In this document: in pieces, positions 17,162 to 25,730 of the stretch
How the letters are laid out: each line of letters begins with the position of its first letter
How positions within the stretch are numbered: the first letter of the stretch is position 1
NCBI GenBank assembly: GCA_947498595.1
Contig: CANMKX010000001.1
Coordinates: forward strand, 186,001 to 250,000
From: an uncultured Aquimarina sp.
GTDB taxonomy: Bacteria; Bacteroidota; Bacteroidia; Flavobacteriales; Flavobacteriaceae
Reading direction: 5' to 3'
Length of the DNA: 64,000 nucleotides
The notes under the pieces: generated by a model
Seen by the model: only the letters and a program-made list of their open reading frames with translations
Told to the model about the DNA's origin: nothing
Database searches by the model: none
Program-made: the position numbers and the translations under genes

Positions 17162-17585
17162 AAATGTATTCAAAGAAGGACCAATAAGTGCAACGTTTAT
17201 TAGTGATTCAATAGCCAAGCATCAAACTAAAACAAATATTGGGGCACATAATATTTTTTTAGGTCAGGTAAGAGCAGATAATGTTGATAATCAAATAGTG
17301 AAAGCTATTGAGTATACTGCTTATGAAGATATGGCAAATGAAAAATTTGATGCTATAAAAGAAGAAACTTTTAAGAACTATGATATAACATGCATGCATA
17401 TTTATCATAGTTTAGGAACGGTTAAAATAGGAGAAATCTGCCTTTTTGTATTCGTTTCTTCTCCTAGAAGAAAAATTGTGTTTGAAGCATTAGAATTTGT
17501 TGTAGAAAAGATAAAAACTGAAGTTCCAGTTTATGGGAAAGAGATTTTTGAAAATGAAGCACATCAATGGAAAGTCAACAGTTAG
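17148..17585 (+). CDS. moaE: molybdopterin synthase catalytic subunit MoaE
   Basis: MoaE joins MoaD to form MPT synthase, which puts two sulfurs on cyclic pyranopterin. The 145-residue protein has the family pattern: GAHNIFLGQVRADN (residues 32-45), IEYTAYEDMA, HSLGTVKIGEICLFVFVSSPRR and the C-terminal KTEVPVYGKEIFE with the catalytic lysines. The ATG at 17148 overlaps the end of moeB, indicating translational coupling; a TTG precedes it by one codon. Confidence 0.93.
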   Translation: MKKYKNVFKEGPISATFISDSIAKHQTKTNIGAHNIFLGQVRADNVDNQIVKAIEYTAYEDMANEKFDAIKEETFKNYDITCMHIYHSLGTVKIGEICLFVFVSSPRRKIVFEALEFVVEKIKTEVPVYGKEIFENEAHQWKVNS

Positions 17586-17591
17586 AATATA

Positions 17592-18503
17592 ATGGTAGAT
17601 ATAACGCATAAAAATAATACGCTAAGAATAGCTGTAGCTCAAGCAATAGTAAAGGTAAGTACACAAGAAACTATTAATGCAATAAAAGAAGATAGAGTAC
17701 CCAAAGGGAATGTTTTCGCAATGAGTAAAGCAGCAGGTTTATTAGGCGTTAAAAAAACGCCTGATTTATTGCCAGATTGCCATCCATTACCTATTGAATA
17801 TACAGGTATCGATTACACTATAGAAGGATTAAATATACTAATCACTTGTACCGTTAAAACAATCTATAAAACAGGAGTAGAAGTTGAAGCAATGCATGGA
17901 GCAAGCGTAGTTGCTTTAAATATGTATGATATGCTCAAACCTATTGATAAAGGAATAGAAATACATGCTATAAAATTAAACAATAAGAAAGGTGGGAAAT
18001 CAGACTTTAAAGATTCTTTTAGAAAAGATTTAAAAGCAGCAGTGATTGTATGTTCTGATACTATTTCTTTAGGTCAAAAAGAAGATAGAGCAGGAAAAGC
18101 TATTATAAAAGAATTAGAAGATTGTAATGTAAGCATAGCAGATTATAAGATAATCCCTGATGAGATAGATGCTATAAGAGACCGAGCCGAAATTTATAGT
18201 AAGCAAGGATTGGATATGATTATTTATACAGGAGGAACTGGACTTTCAGTAAGGGATGTAACTCCTGAAGCGCTGAAACCTTTATTGGATAGAAACATAC
18301 CAGGAATTGAAGAAGCAATTAGAAATTATGGACAGAATAGAACACCATATTCAATGCTTTCTAGAAGTCTTGCAGGAACAATAGGTGATACTTTAGTTTT
18401 AGCATTACCTGGATCTACAAATGGAGCAAGAGAGTCTATGCAAGCAATTTTTCCATCCATTTTACATGTATTTAGAATATTGAAAGGAGCGCGACACGAT
18501 TAA
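17592..18503 (+). CDS. moaCB: fused MoaC-MoaB/Mog protein (MoaCB)
   Basis: A 303-residue fusion of two Moco enzymes. Residues 1-140 are MoaC (cyclic pyranopterin monophosphate synthase): MVDITHKNNTLRIAVAQA, LLPDCHPLPIEYTGID and VEVEAMHGASVVALNMYDMLKP are its conserved blocks. Residues 155-303 are a MogA/MoaB-type adenylyltransferase domain: AAVIVCSDTISLGQKEDRAG, IYTGGTGLSVRDVTPEA, and the GTIGDTLVLALPGSTNGARE loop. A separate mogA or moaB is not seen, so this fusion supplies both activities. The stop TAA and the moaA ATG share one base (18503). Confidence 0.93.
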   Translation: MVDITHKNNTLRIAVAQAIVKVSTQETINAIKEDRVPKGNVFAMSKAAGLLGVKKTPDLLPDCHPLPIEYTGIDYTIEGLNILITCTVKTIYKTGVEVEAMHGASVVALNMYDMLKPIDKGIEIHAIKLNNKKGGKSDFKDSFRKDLKAAVIVCSDTISLGQKEDRAGKAIIKELEDCNVSIADYKIIPDEIDAIRDRAEIYSKQGLDMIIYTGGTGLSVRDVTPEALKPLLDRNIPGIEEAIRNYGQNRTPYSMLSRSLAGTIGDTLVLALPGSTNGARESMQAIFPSILHVFRILKGARHD

Positions 18504-19513
18504 TGGAAAGCAAAACTCAAAATAAATTAATAGACACTTTTGGTAGAGAACATTCATATTTAAGAATATCAATTACCGAACGATGTAATTTGAGGTGTAA
18601 GTATTGTATGCCAGTAGAAGGAATAAAATTGAGTCCCAAAAAAAACATAATGACCGCGGACGAAATTTATAGCATAGCGAAGACTTTTGTTGAACACGGA
18701 GTTGATAAAATTAGATTAACTGGAGGAGAACCTCTAATTAGAAAAGATGCTCCAGAAATCATAGAAAGATTAGCGTCATTACCAACAACACTTGCCATTA
18801 CTACCAATGGAGTCAATGTTGATCAGTTTATACCACTATTCAAAAAATGTGGTATAAAAAAACTGAATTTGAGCTTAGATACACTAAATGCAGAAAAGAA
18901 TCATTTAATTACTAGACGTAATTATTTTGATAGAATTTATAAAAACATTTTGCTTCTTGTAGAAGAAGATTTTGAAGTAAAAGTAAATTGTGTTTTAATG
19001 AAAGGGGAAAATGATGATGAAATTATAGATTTTATTAATTTGACAAAAAAAATGCCTTTAGCAATTAGATTTATTGAGTTTATGCCATTTGATGGTAATC
19101 GATGGAATTTAAATCAGATGGTTTCTTTAGAAGAGATTCTCAAAAAAGCAGTAGATGAATTTGGGATAGCACAAATACAAAAATTAAAAGACCCACCTAC
19201 GGATACAGCTAAGCATTATAGAATAAAAAATTACAGAGGTAATTTTGCAATAATAAGCTCTGTAACAAACCCTTTTTGTGATGGATGTAATCGTATAAGA
19301 CTTACAGCAAATGGGAGGCTAAAAAACTGTTTATTTTCTTCAGCAGAATCAGACATACTTAGCTTATTAAGAAAGAATAAACCAATAGTACCTGCGATAA
19401 AAGAAATTATAAAATTGAAATTTAAAACGCGTTCTGGTATGGATACTATAGAACAATTTAATGATCCTGAAATTCATACTAAAAATAGGAGTATGATTGC
19501 TATTGGAGGATAA
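18503..19513 (+). CDS. moaA: GTP 3',8-cyclase MoaA (radical SAM)
   Basis: MoaA starts Moco synthesis by rearranging GTP. The 336-residue protein has the SAM-cluster motif C28-x3-C32-x2-C35 in TERCNLRCKYCMP, then KIRLTGGEPLIRKD, and the second, substrate-binding cluster motif NPFCDGCNRIRLTANGRLKNCLF near residues 258-282. It ends IAIGG; the C-terminal GG is essential in this family for the reaction. It is the last gene of the operon, overlaps moaCB by one base and is followed by a strong terminator. Confidence 0.95.
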   Translation: MESKTQNKLIDTFGREHSYLRISITERCNLRCKYCMPVEGIKLSPKKNIMTADEIYSIAKTFVEHGVDKIRLTGGEPLIRKDAPEIIERLASLPTTLAITTNGVNVDQFIPLFKKCGIKKLNLSLDTLNAEKNHLITRRNYFDRIYKNILLLVEEDFEVKVNCVLMKGENDDEIIDFINLTKKMPLAIRFIEFMPFDGNRWNLNQMVSLEEILKKAVDEFGIAQIQKLKDPPTDTAKHYRIKNYRGNFAIISSVTNPFCDGCNRIRLTANGRLKNCLFSSAESDILSLLRKNKPIVPAIKEIIKLKFKTRSGMDTIEQFNDPEIHTKNRSMIAIGG

Positions 19514-19532
19514 CAATAATCATAATAGATAT

Positions 19533-19572
19533 AAAAAACGGCTTTTAAGAATATTCTTAAAAGCCGTTTTTT
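19533..19572. terminator. bidirectional terminator after the Moco operon
   Basis: A perfect 20-bp inverted repeat centred on 19552/19553 with core ACGGCTTTTAAGAAT / ATTCTTAAAAGCCGT and A/T runs outside. It separates moaA (plus) from the convergent porin gene (minus). Confidence 0.92.
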
Positions 19573-19598
19573 ATGATTTAAAATAAAGAGAAGTTAAT

Positions 19599-20882
19599 CT
19601 ACTTTTTCTGAAGATTAGCTGTAAATAAATTTGGACGGATTACTAATTGTAACCAAGCCCAATTATTGATATTATCATTAGGTCTTCCACCTTTAATTAA
19701 ACTCATACTTTCTGAAGCAAACATATGTGAGTAACCAATACTTAGCTTCACGTTTTTCATTAGTTTTTGATTATAAACAAGATCAACTTCTGTTCCTAAA
19801 TACTTATCCGCATCAGTCGCAAAATCAGCTTGTGCAGCAAAATAATGACCTTTTAATAAGATATTTGACTTTTTACCAGTTGTGAATATAAATTTAGCAT
19901 AGAGGTCATTTAATCCAACGTTATTTGCATGATTTCCTACATAGAAATAATCCATAAAACCATTGAATTTATGATTGGTACCATATAAAGGGAAGAAAGA
20001 ATTATTTTCAGAAGATCCATTTTGATCTGTTCCACTTAGAGTTTCAAATCCAAGTCCCATTAATACTTTGCCTGTTTTATAAGTACCTTCAAGAGAAGCT
20101 TGATACGCACTTAAATCAGTAGTAGCATTAGCTTTTCCAAATTGGTAATAAAAACTTCCAGCAAGATTTACATTTTTGATAGGAAATTTAAAATAAGTAC
20201 CTGCAGTTTGTCTATAAAATACTCCATCAGGAATGTCTCCATCAGTTCCTGTGAATTTTTGAAAACCAGTATTCAAGAATAGAACACTAACAGAATTTTT
20301 CTTCCATGATTTATTTAAATATGCATATTGCATTGATTTATATGAGAAAAAACCGTTGATAGTATAACCTGTACCTTCATTTGCTTGCTCTTCTTGACTA
20401 AAAGCAAAACCTAAATCAGCTTTAAATCCATTCTTTTTATATTTGATAAGTGCAGCATCATGAAAACGACCTTGTAAAGCCCAATCCAATCCTCCAAAAA
20501 TACGTTGATCATCATAAGAAATAACTTGACGACCAGCTTTTACAGACCAATTTTCGTCTAGTGATAGTTGTGCCCATGCTTGAAATAATGAAAAGGAATC
20601 ATTACCATCATTAGGCAGAATTTGTCTTGTGTCTCCCCAAGTACTAACATCTTGTACACTAATAAAAAGCTTTAGTTTTTCGTTAGTATAGCCAAAGTTC
20701 AGACGTGTACGTTGACCTACAAATGCAGCAGGATCAGCATCGTCTTGAAATAAGTTATTATATCCATGACGAAGTTCAGAACGTGTTTTTAAATCTGCGT
20801 CTATTGTAAATTGGGCGTGTGTTTTTGCGATAAAAAAGGCAAAAAAGAAAAAGATAGCGAAACTAATTTTTTTTCTATTCAT
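19599..20882 (-). CDS. outer-membrane beta-barrel porin (alginate-export type)
   Basis: A 427-residue protein with a signal peptide (MNRKKISFAIFFFFAFF... cleaved after THA, before QFTID). The mature part alternates short amphipathic strands and turns over the full length, as in 16-18-strand barrels. TRSELRHGYNN, GQRTRLNFGYTNEKLKLFISVQDVSTWGD and AGRQVISYDDQRIFGGLDW are the typical N-terminal blocks of the alginate-export porin family. Its FNR-type promoter and its position beside the nap and Moco genes suggest that it admits nitrate or another anion under oxygen limitation rather than alginate; this is inference. Confidence 0.8.
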   Translation of the reverse strand: MNRKKISFAIFFFFAFFIAKTHAQFTIDADLKTRSELRHGYNNLFQDDADPAAFVGQRTRLNFGYTNEKLKLFISVQDVSTWGDTRQILPNDGNDSFSLFQAWAQLSLDENWSVKAGRQVISYDDQRIFGGLDWALQGRFHDAALIKYKKNGFKADLGFAFSQEEQANEGTGYTINGFFSYKSMQYAYLNKSWKKNSVSVLFLNTGFQKFTGTDGDIPDGVFYRQTAGTYFKFPIKNVNLAGSFYYQFGKANATTDLSAYQASLEGTYKTGKVLMGLGFETLSGTDQNGSSENNSFFPLYGTNHKFNGFMDYFYVGNHANNVGLNDLYAKFIFTTGKKSNILLKGHYFAAQADFATDADKYLGTEVDLVYNQKLMKNVKLSIGYSHMFASESMSLIKGGRPNDNINNWAWLQLVIRPNLFTANLQKK

Positions 20883-20912
20883 AGTCTAGGTTAAGATTAA
20901 TCATTAAGGCTA

Positions 20913-20956
20913 CAAAAATTGAGGGATTATCTTTTATAAAATATGACGAATATCAT
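20913..20956 (-). promoter_or_regulatory. FNR-type promoter of the porin gene
   Basis: ATGAC-GAAT-ATCAT (20943-20956) is an FNR-type palindrome with one asymmetry (C versus T). On the minus strand AATTTTTG (20913-20920) is a 7/8 match to TAnnTTTG, predicting a start near 20906 with the site centred at about -43 and a 24-nt leader. Confidence 0.55.
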
Positions 20957-20998
20957 ATTTGATACAATAGATGATTTTAATATTAAATAAATAATTTA

Positions 20999-21043
20999 GT
21001 GATTGAAATCATAAAAAGAATACTGTTTTAAGAATTATTTTTA
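20999..21043 (+). promoter_or_regulatory. FNR-type promoter of the heme-copper-oxidase-like gene
   Basis: GTGAT-TGAA-ATCAT (20999-21012) is an FNR-type palindrome with core TGAT-N4-ATCA. TATTTTTA (21036-21043) is a 7/8 match to TAnnTTTG, predicting a start near 21050 and a site centre at about -44. It is one of two such sites in the divergent region 20883-21085. Confidence 0.5.
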
Positions 21044-21085
21044 GGATCAGAAAATAATTTATTTCTGGATATTTAATAAGTGTAT

Positions 21086-22291
21086 ATGATGAAGAAATTA
21101 TCAAATAGGCATTATGTGATAGTAGCATTAATATATTTTGTAATAGCTGCTATGTTAGGTGTAACGTTAAGGTTTCTTTATGTATTGGATATAGATTTAA
21201 ATTATAGATACGTAGTACATGGACATTCTCATATTGCGCTTTTAGGTTGGGTTTACCTAGGATTAACAACTTTGTTAGTAGCATTGTATTTAAAGAAAGA
21301 AGTACTAAAAAAATATCGAATTATTTTTTGGAGTACACAAATAACTTTAATAGGGATGCTATTTAGTTTCCCAATTCAAGGATATGGAATGATATCAATC
21401 TTATTTTCAACTTTATTTATCCTTGTATCTTATGTATTTACTTGGTTTTTTATAAAAAACATACCCTTGGATATAAAAAAAAGTAACTCTTATAAATGTA
21501 TCAGAATAGGATTATTTTATATGATACTATCAAGTTTGGGACCTTGGTCATTAGGTATTATAATGAATAGTTTAGGACCAGATTCTGTTTGGTATCGAAT
21601 CGCAATATATTTTTATTTACATTTTCAATACAATGGTTGGATGATCTTAGTTTTATTGGGATTATTTTTAAAAGTTTTAGAAATGAAAGGTAAAAATATA
21701 AGCGTAAAGAAATTTAAAGAATTCTTTTATGTTTTTAATTTAGGAATTATACTTAGTTTTTTCCTTTCTACTTTATGGACGTCACCTAATGCTATATTTT
21801 TCTTTGTAGCTGGATTAGGAGCAATACTACAATTGTTAGGATTTTATAAATACACAACACTAATATTAATTAAGCACAAATTTAAAACTACAATATCTCG
21901 ATTACAAGATAGTATGTTTAGACTATTTCTTTTTTTAATACTTATAAAATTTGTTCTTCAAATATTATCAGCAATACCATTTGTAGCCGAAATAATATCT
22001 AGAGTATTAGATTTTACAATAGGTTATTTACATTGGACGTTTTTAGGAGTTGTAACAATAGGAATATTGTTCTTTATGGAGTATTATAAATTGATAAAAA
22101 TCAGTTTTTTTAATTTAATTTTATACTCAATAGCTTTTTTTTCAACAGAATTTCTTATCTTTTACAAAGGAGGGAGTGTTATTTTAGGATATACTGTCTT
22201 CAATTCATATTATGAAACCCTTGCCATAATAAGTCTATTACTATTATTAGCAGTACTATATATGTTAGTCAATACCCCATTTAAAAAATGA
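21086..22291 (+). CDS. heme-copper-oxidase subunit I-like membrane protein
   Basis: A 401-residue integral membrane protein with about 12 hydrophobic helices and almost no soluble domain. Paired histidines sit inside helices as in heme-copper oxidases: VHGHSHIALLGW (residues 43-54) resembles the AHAHLNLLGW motif of short, cbb3-like proteins found with denitrification genes. Further candidates are YLHFQYNGWM (about 175) and GYLHWTFLG (about 311). The HPEVY and HH motifs of true catalytic oxidases are absent, so oxygen reduction is doubtful. NO handling or sensing, as for NnrS, is a guess from context. I chose the ATG at 21086; a GTG at 21080 is also in frame. Confidence 0.6.
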   Translation: MMKKLSNRHYVIVALIYFVIAAMLGVTLRFLYVLDIDLNYRYVVHGHSHIALLGWVYLGLTTLLVALYLKKEVLKKYRIIFWSTQITLIGMLFSFPIQGYGMISILFSTLFILVSYVFTWFFIKNIPLDIKKSNSYKCIRIGLFYMILSSLGPWSLGIIMNSLGPDSVWYRIAIYFYLHFQYNGWMILVLLGLFLKVLEMKGKNISVKKFKEFFYVFNLGIILSFFLSTLWTSPNAIFFFVAGLGAILQLLGFYKYTTLILIKHKFKTTISRLQDSMFRLFLFLILIKFVLQILSAIPFVAEIISRVLDFTIGYLHWTFLGVVTIGILFFMEYYKLIKISFFNLILYSIAFFSTEFLIFYKGGSVILGYTVFNSYYETLAIISLLLLLAVLYMLVNTPFKK

Positions 22292-22322
22292 GTACAATTA
22301 ACAATTTAATACATAATAATTT

Positions 22323-22664
22323 ATGATACGTAATTTAGCTTCAGAAGAGTTTGTGAAAGCTGTTCGTCAAGAAAGAGATGAATTGTTGGATGTTTATTTC
22401 AATTCTAATAAAAATAGTCTAGTACAATCTTTGATAGAATCAATGGAATTAGAACCGTCAAAGAGAGCCATTTTGAAAGAAATTATTAAAACTTCTTTAG
22501 CAGATGGTTTTAGTATATTATTAAATGGATTGGAAGGAAATACTTTCTTAGGAGAAAAACAACAAGGTTATACAGTAGAAGATGAAGAAGGAAATATTAT
22601 TAGTGATGGAAATATAGGAGAATTAACAGATATATATTTGCATGAAAAACAAATAATTATATAA
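22323..22664 (+). CDS. hypothetical protein
   Basis: A 113-residue acidic, mostly helical soluble protein (MIRNLASEEFVKAVRQERDELLDVYF...), with a C-terminal strand-rich tail containing YTVEDEEGNIISDGNIGELTDIY. No signal peptide or catalytic motif is visible and no family is recognised. It starts 31 bp after the heme-copper-oxidase-like gene, so it is probably its operon partner and under the same FNR-type promoter. A weak hairpin AAGTAT/ATACTT follows the stop. Confidence 0.55.
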   Translation: MIRNLASEEFVKAVRQERDELLDVYFNSNKNSLVQSLIESMELEPSKRAILKEIIKTSLADGFSILLNGLEGNTFLGEKQQGYTVEDEEGNIISDGNIGELTDIYLHEKQIII

Positions 22665-22727
22665 GTATGGAGAAAAAAATACTTTAGAATTCGATTTATA
22701 AAACATTAGATGTGAGAGCAAAAAGCG

Positions 22728-23612
22728 TTAACTTTTAATGCCTATTTGCTCTCCCATTTTAACTGTAGTTTCGAAACCATTTTTAGTGTTTTCCAACAAA
22801 TCTTCGTTTAATCTAACCTTATCTTTTTCAAAAAATAGAACAAGAGTTGATCCTCCAAAGGCAAAATACCCTTTTTCATCTCCTTTTTTAACAAAAGAAT
22901 TAGGAGTATATGTCTGTATAATACTACCAACCATAGTTGCACCAACTTCAGAAATTAAAATATCTCCAACATCATTAGTATTCAAAATGCTATATTCTCT
23001 AATATTTTGACAAAATATTTCTAAACTTTTACGGAGTGCTAATGGAGATACAGAAAAATAATGACCATTAATTTGTTTAGATTCAGAAATAGTTCCAGTA
23101 GCAGGCATATGAAATCTATGATAATCAACAGGAGCAAGCCTAACTATAATCATAGAACCATCTTTAAATTTATCAGCTAATGCGTTATCTTTTAAAAATG
23201 ATTTAGAAGTGAATTTGCTCCCTTTTACAAAAAATGTATTAGCATCTTTAATTTCCTGAAAAGCAAGAATCTTACCATCTGCGGGAGATACAATACCTTT
23301 AGCAATAGATCTTGCTTCTGATTTTATTTTCCTAAAAAAGAAATTATTAAAAGATTGGAAACCGTTTTTAGGAGAAATATAATCATCCATTTCCATTTTG
23401 TATTTCTCTATAAAAGATGTTACTCTTTTTTTTGAAAAACTTGAATTCATATACCATCCACCTAAAGATGAAATGATTTTTCTTTTAAATAGAATATGTA
23501 AAGAAGCCTTACCAAGAGGCGAACAATACAAGAACTTAAGCATTCCATAACTAGGAATTTTTTCAATGATTTTTTCCCCTGATTTTCGATCAATAAATGT
23601 AACAGATTCCAT
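22728..23612 (-). CDS. psd: phosphatidylserine decarboxylase
   Basis: A 294-residue PSD-type enzyme that makes phosphatidylethanolamine at the inner membrane. Motifs in order: FFFRKIKSEAR (residues 90-100), SPADGKILAF (109-118), the DYHRFHMPATG block (about 167-177) with the catalytic His, and the self-cleavage site FGGSTLVLFF near residue 251. In the classical enzyme this site is LGST; here the Gly-Ser pair is kept (GGST), so pyruvoyl formation at that Ser is expected. The gene stands alone between the nitrate genes and the DUF2721 gene and has no visible link with them. Confidence 0.92.
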   Translation of the reverse strand: MESVTFIDRKSGEKIIEKIPSYGMLKFLYCSPLGKASLHILFKRKIISSLGGWYMNSSFSKKRVTSFIEKYKMEMDDYISPKNGFQSFNNFFFRKIKSEARSIAKGIVSPADGKILAFQEIKDANTFFVKGSKFTSKSFLKDNALADKFKDGSMIIVRLAPVDYHRFHMPATGTISESKQINGHYFSVSPLALRKSLEIFCQNIREYSILNTNDVGDILISEVGATMVGSIIQTYTPNSFVKKGDEKGYFAFGGSTLVLFFEKDKVRLNEDLLENTKNGFETTVKMGEQIGIKS

Positions 23613-23943
23613 TGTTTTTTTTTAAAATGAATGGGATTCGCTTTAACCCTTATTGAAGGTAATATAATATTAACTTTTATTTATACAATAGGAATATAAA
23701 ATATTATTTCTTTTTTTTTCTAAACATTGATAAACAGTTTTTTATAGTAGATGTAGAATAGTTATTTAATGAGTTGAATGAAAGGAATTGCGATTTTTTG
23801 TTACTTATCATAATAATAAATAAAAATTGTAGGCTGAAGAATCGTTTACGGATTGTATAGATGAATTTGGATTTGTTTAATATGAGGCTTTTACACTTTT
23901 GAATAACTAGAAAATGATTTTTACTAATTAAAATATTATATAA
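23613..23943. other. intergenic region without a gene
   Basis: 331 bp of AT-rich sequence between the divergent psd and DUF2721 genes. No ORF or strong hairpin is evident. ATGAT-TTTT-ACTAA (23913-23926) resembles a half-degenerate FNR-type site about 20 bp before the DUF2721 start, but its right arm does not match, so I do not call it an operator. Confidence 0.4.
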
Positions 23944-24333
23944 ATGGAAAAATGGTACATACCAGTGACGTTCTTACCAGGAATAGGATTATTAATATTA
24001 TCGACATCGAATATTATTTCAGGTTTAAGTACAGAAATAGCAATACTTATAGAAAAGCATGAGCCAACTTTTGAAAAAATAATCAAGCTTAAGATTAAGC
24101 AACTGAAATTACTGACAAATAGTTTAACAGCTCTTTATATTACTGCTGCATCATTTGTTTTGGCAGGAGGCTTAGGGTTTTTAGTAAAAGATTTTAAATC
24201 AGATATGCCACAGTATACATTGTATATTGGAGTTATAAGTACTTTTATAGCTTTATTTTTATTAATAATATATGCTTATAGAGCAGTATCGATTAAGCAA
24301 CAACAATTTAATGATATGAAAAATATAAGTTAA
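23944..24333 (+). CDS. DUF2721 membrane protein
   Basis: A 129-residue protein with three predicted membrane helices: residues 7-27 (TFLPGIGLLILSTSNIISGL), about 58-78, and about 91-112. The pattern (N-terminal P.FLPGIGLLILStsN, a long amphipathic helix rich in Lys/Leu, then two hydrophobic helices) is that of the DUF2721 family, whose function is unknown. Length is normal for the family. It is flanked by a terminator and has no operon partner. Confidence 0.75.
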   Translation: MEKWYIPVTFLPGIGLLILSTSNIISGLSTEIAILIEKHEPTFEKIIKLKIKQLKLLTNSLTALYITAASFVLAGGLGFLVKDFKSDMPQYTLYIGVISTFIALFLLIIYAYRAVSIKQQQFNDMKNIS

Positions 24334-24337
24334 TTCT

Positions 24338-24375
24338 AAAAATCCATGTTTATAATTTTATAAGCATGGATTTTT
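24338..24375. terminator. bidirectional terminator between DUF2721 gene and regulator gene
   Basis: Stem AAAAATCCATG (24338-24348) / CATGGATTTTT (24365-24375), 11 bp, with a 16-nt AT loop. It lies between two convergent genes and has A/T tails on both sides. Confidence 0.85.
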
Positions 24376-24387
24376 AAAATATAATAA

Positions 24388-25005
24388 TTAAGTACTAAAT
24401 AGTGTTATTGATCTTGTGTTGCGTCTGAGTTTATTTTGAAATTCTAATTTCTTTAAAACCCTCCCAATGGATTCTCTAGTGAAATTAAGATCAGAAGCAA
24501 TTTGCTTATGAGAAATAGGAATGTTAAGTGAATTGTAGTGAACAGACTTTAATCTCAAATAGTTATATAAGCGTGTTTCTAAGGAATCTTCAGTAAGTTC
24601 TTTAATAACTCCTAATAGTGTAGAATAATGTTTTTGATATGAGTATGTAATAATATCTCTAAACTTAGGATATTGCATCGACCATTCAACAAGTTTATCT
24701 ACTGGAATAGATAATATAGTAGAATCTTCTAATACTTCACTATAGAAATCAACAGGGTATTCTTCAAACAAACCAGAAAAACTAGTGATGCATATTTCAT
24801 TACCATAAATGCAATATAAGAAAATACGTTTATTGTTTTGTTTTATAAATAATTTTAGAGATCCGCTTATGAGAAAAGTTGAAAATCCAGCAGATTCTTT
24901 TTCGCAAAAGAAATTATCACCTTTTGCATAATTTTTAATGATGCCATATTGTTTAATTAAAGATATTAATTCTTTGTCAAATGGTAAGTTGTTTAATTGG
25001 TTCAT
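24388..25005 (-). CDS. Crp/Fnr-family regulator with CRP-type recognition helix
   Basis: A 205-residue regulator with an N-terminal cyclic-nucleotide-binding-like beta barrel (residues about 20-110), a dimerisation helix (115-145) and a C-terminal winged helix (160-200). The recognition helix reads FTRESIGRVLKKLE; R177, E178 and R182 have the same spacing as R180, E181 and R185 of E. coli CRP (RETVGR), which read TGTGA. The three clustered N-terminal Cys of oxygen-sensing FNR are absent, although C34, C65 and C72 exist. The barrel lacks a clear cAMP phosphate-binding cassette. It is a candidate reader of the TTGTGA-N6-TCACAA site in the nap promoter. It lies 37 bp downstream of the second regulator gene. 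Confidence 0.85.
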   Translation of the reverse strand: MNQLNNLPFDKELISLIKQYGIIKNYAKGDNFFCEKESAGFSTFLISGSLKLFIKQNNKRIFLYCIYGNEICITSFSGLFEEYPVDFYSEVLEDSTILSIPVDKLVEWSMQYPKFRDIITYSYQKHYSTLLGVIKELTEDSLETRLYNYLRLKSVHYNSLNIPISHKQIASDLNFTRESIGRVLKKLEFQNKLRRNTRSITLFST

Positions 25006-25042
25006 GATCTGATATTTATGATTAAATTGAAGGTGTGGTTGG

Positions 25043-25657
25043 TTACGCTAATTCAGTTAATATTATTGTTCTTGATTTTCTTACAATCTGTTTTGTACGT
25101 TCGAGATTTTTGATAGTTCTCGAAATTGATTCTAAAGAAACATTAAGATCAGAAGCCATTTCGGCTCTATTAATATTAAGCTGCTTACTTTTATAATACA
25201 TTGCTTTTGTAAGTAAGTAATCATATAAACGATTATTAAGAGAATTGATTGCGAGGTTTTTTATTGTAGATAATAAATATTGATTGTTTTTATTATAAGT
25301 ATTAATCATAGCTTTTTTTAATGCAGGAGAACTCTTTGAAAGTTCCACAATGTTTGCATTAGGTACCCATAATAAATTGCTATGTTGCAAAGCAGTAATA
25401 TCTATTTGTATTGGAGTATTAGTATAAATATTCATGAAACTAATAGCCACATCTTGATCTTCAGACAGGTAGTATAATAAAGTAGTGTTGTTTTCTTGAC
25501 CCAAATTGACTTTAAAAGTTCCTTTTTCAATAAACCCAGTTCTATTTTTATAAAAATCTTTAGAAACTATTGTATCTCCATAATGGTAACTTTTAGGGGT
25601 AGCGTATTTATATATTTGGCTTGTTAAATTTTTAGAAAGCGATGATAAATTAAACAT
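25043..25657 (-). CDS. Crp/Fnr-family regulator with FNR-type recognition helix
   Basis: A 204-residue paralogue of the next regulator, with the same barrel, long helix and winged-helix layout. The recognition helix VSLESISRTIKNLE has E176, S179 and R180 at the spacing of E209, S212 and R213 in E. coli FNR (VETISR), which recognise the TGAT core. The protein contains no cysteine at all, so it cannot hold an FNR iron-sulfur cluster; a DNR/NnrR-like nitric-oxide or other ligand sensor is more likely. It is the best candidate to act at the TGAY-N4-RTCA sites upstream of napD, moeA, the porin and the 21086 gene. Two inverted repeats lie just upstream of its start. Confidence 0.85.
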   Translation of the reverse strand: MFNLSSLSKNLTSQIYKYATPKSYHYGDTIVSKDFYKNRTGFIEKGTFKVNLGQENNTTLLYYLSEDQDVAISFMNIYTNTPIQIDITALQHSNLLWVPNANIVELSKSSPALKKAMINTYNKNNQYLLSTIKNLAINSLNNRLYDYLLTKAMYYKSKQLNINRAEMASDLNVSLESISRTIKNLERTKQIVRKSRTIILTELA

Positions 25658-25667
25658 TAATAATAGT

Positions 25668-25730
25668 ATTCTTAAATTATATAAGAATAGTCTTTTCCCA
25701 CATACTTAGTATTTTTTTACGAAAAATACT
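25668..25730 (-). promoter_or_regulatory. inverted repeats upstream of the FNR-type regulator gene
   Basis: Three palindromes lie within 75 bp of the start: TATTCTTA-AATTA-TAAGAATA (25668-25688), ATACT-T-AGTAT (25702-25712) and AGTATTTTT-TTACG-AAAAATACT (25708-25730). They are likely operators, perhaps for autoregulation. The half-sites TAAGAATA and ATACTWAGTAT recur just before the 26565 gene. The remainder of this 907-bp gap (25658-26564) is described in the following three entries; between 25731 and 26200 I see only a small TACGG/CCGTA hairpin at 25786-25800 and AT-rich sequence. Confidence 0.5.

Noticed and set aside
23913..23926. FNR-type site before the DUF2721 gene
   Set aside because: Left arm ATGAT fits but the right arm ACTAA does not, and it would lie too close to the start codon.
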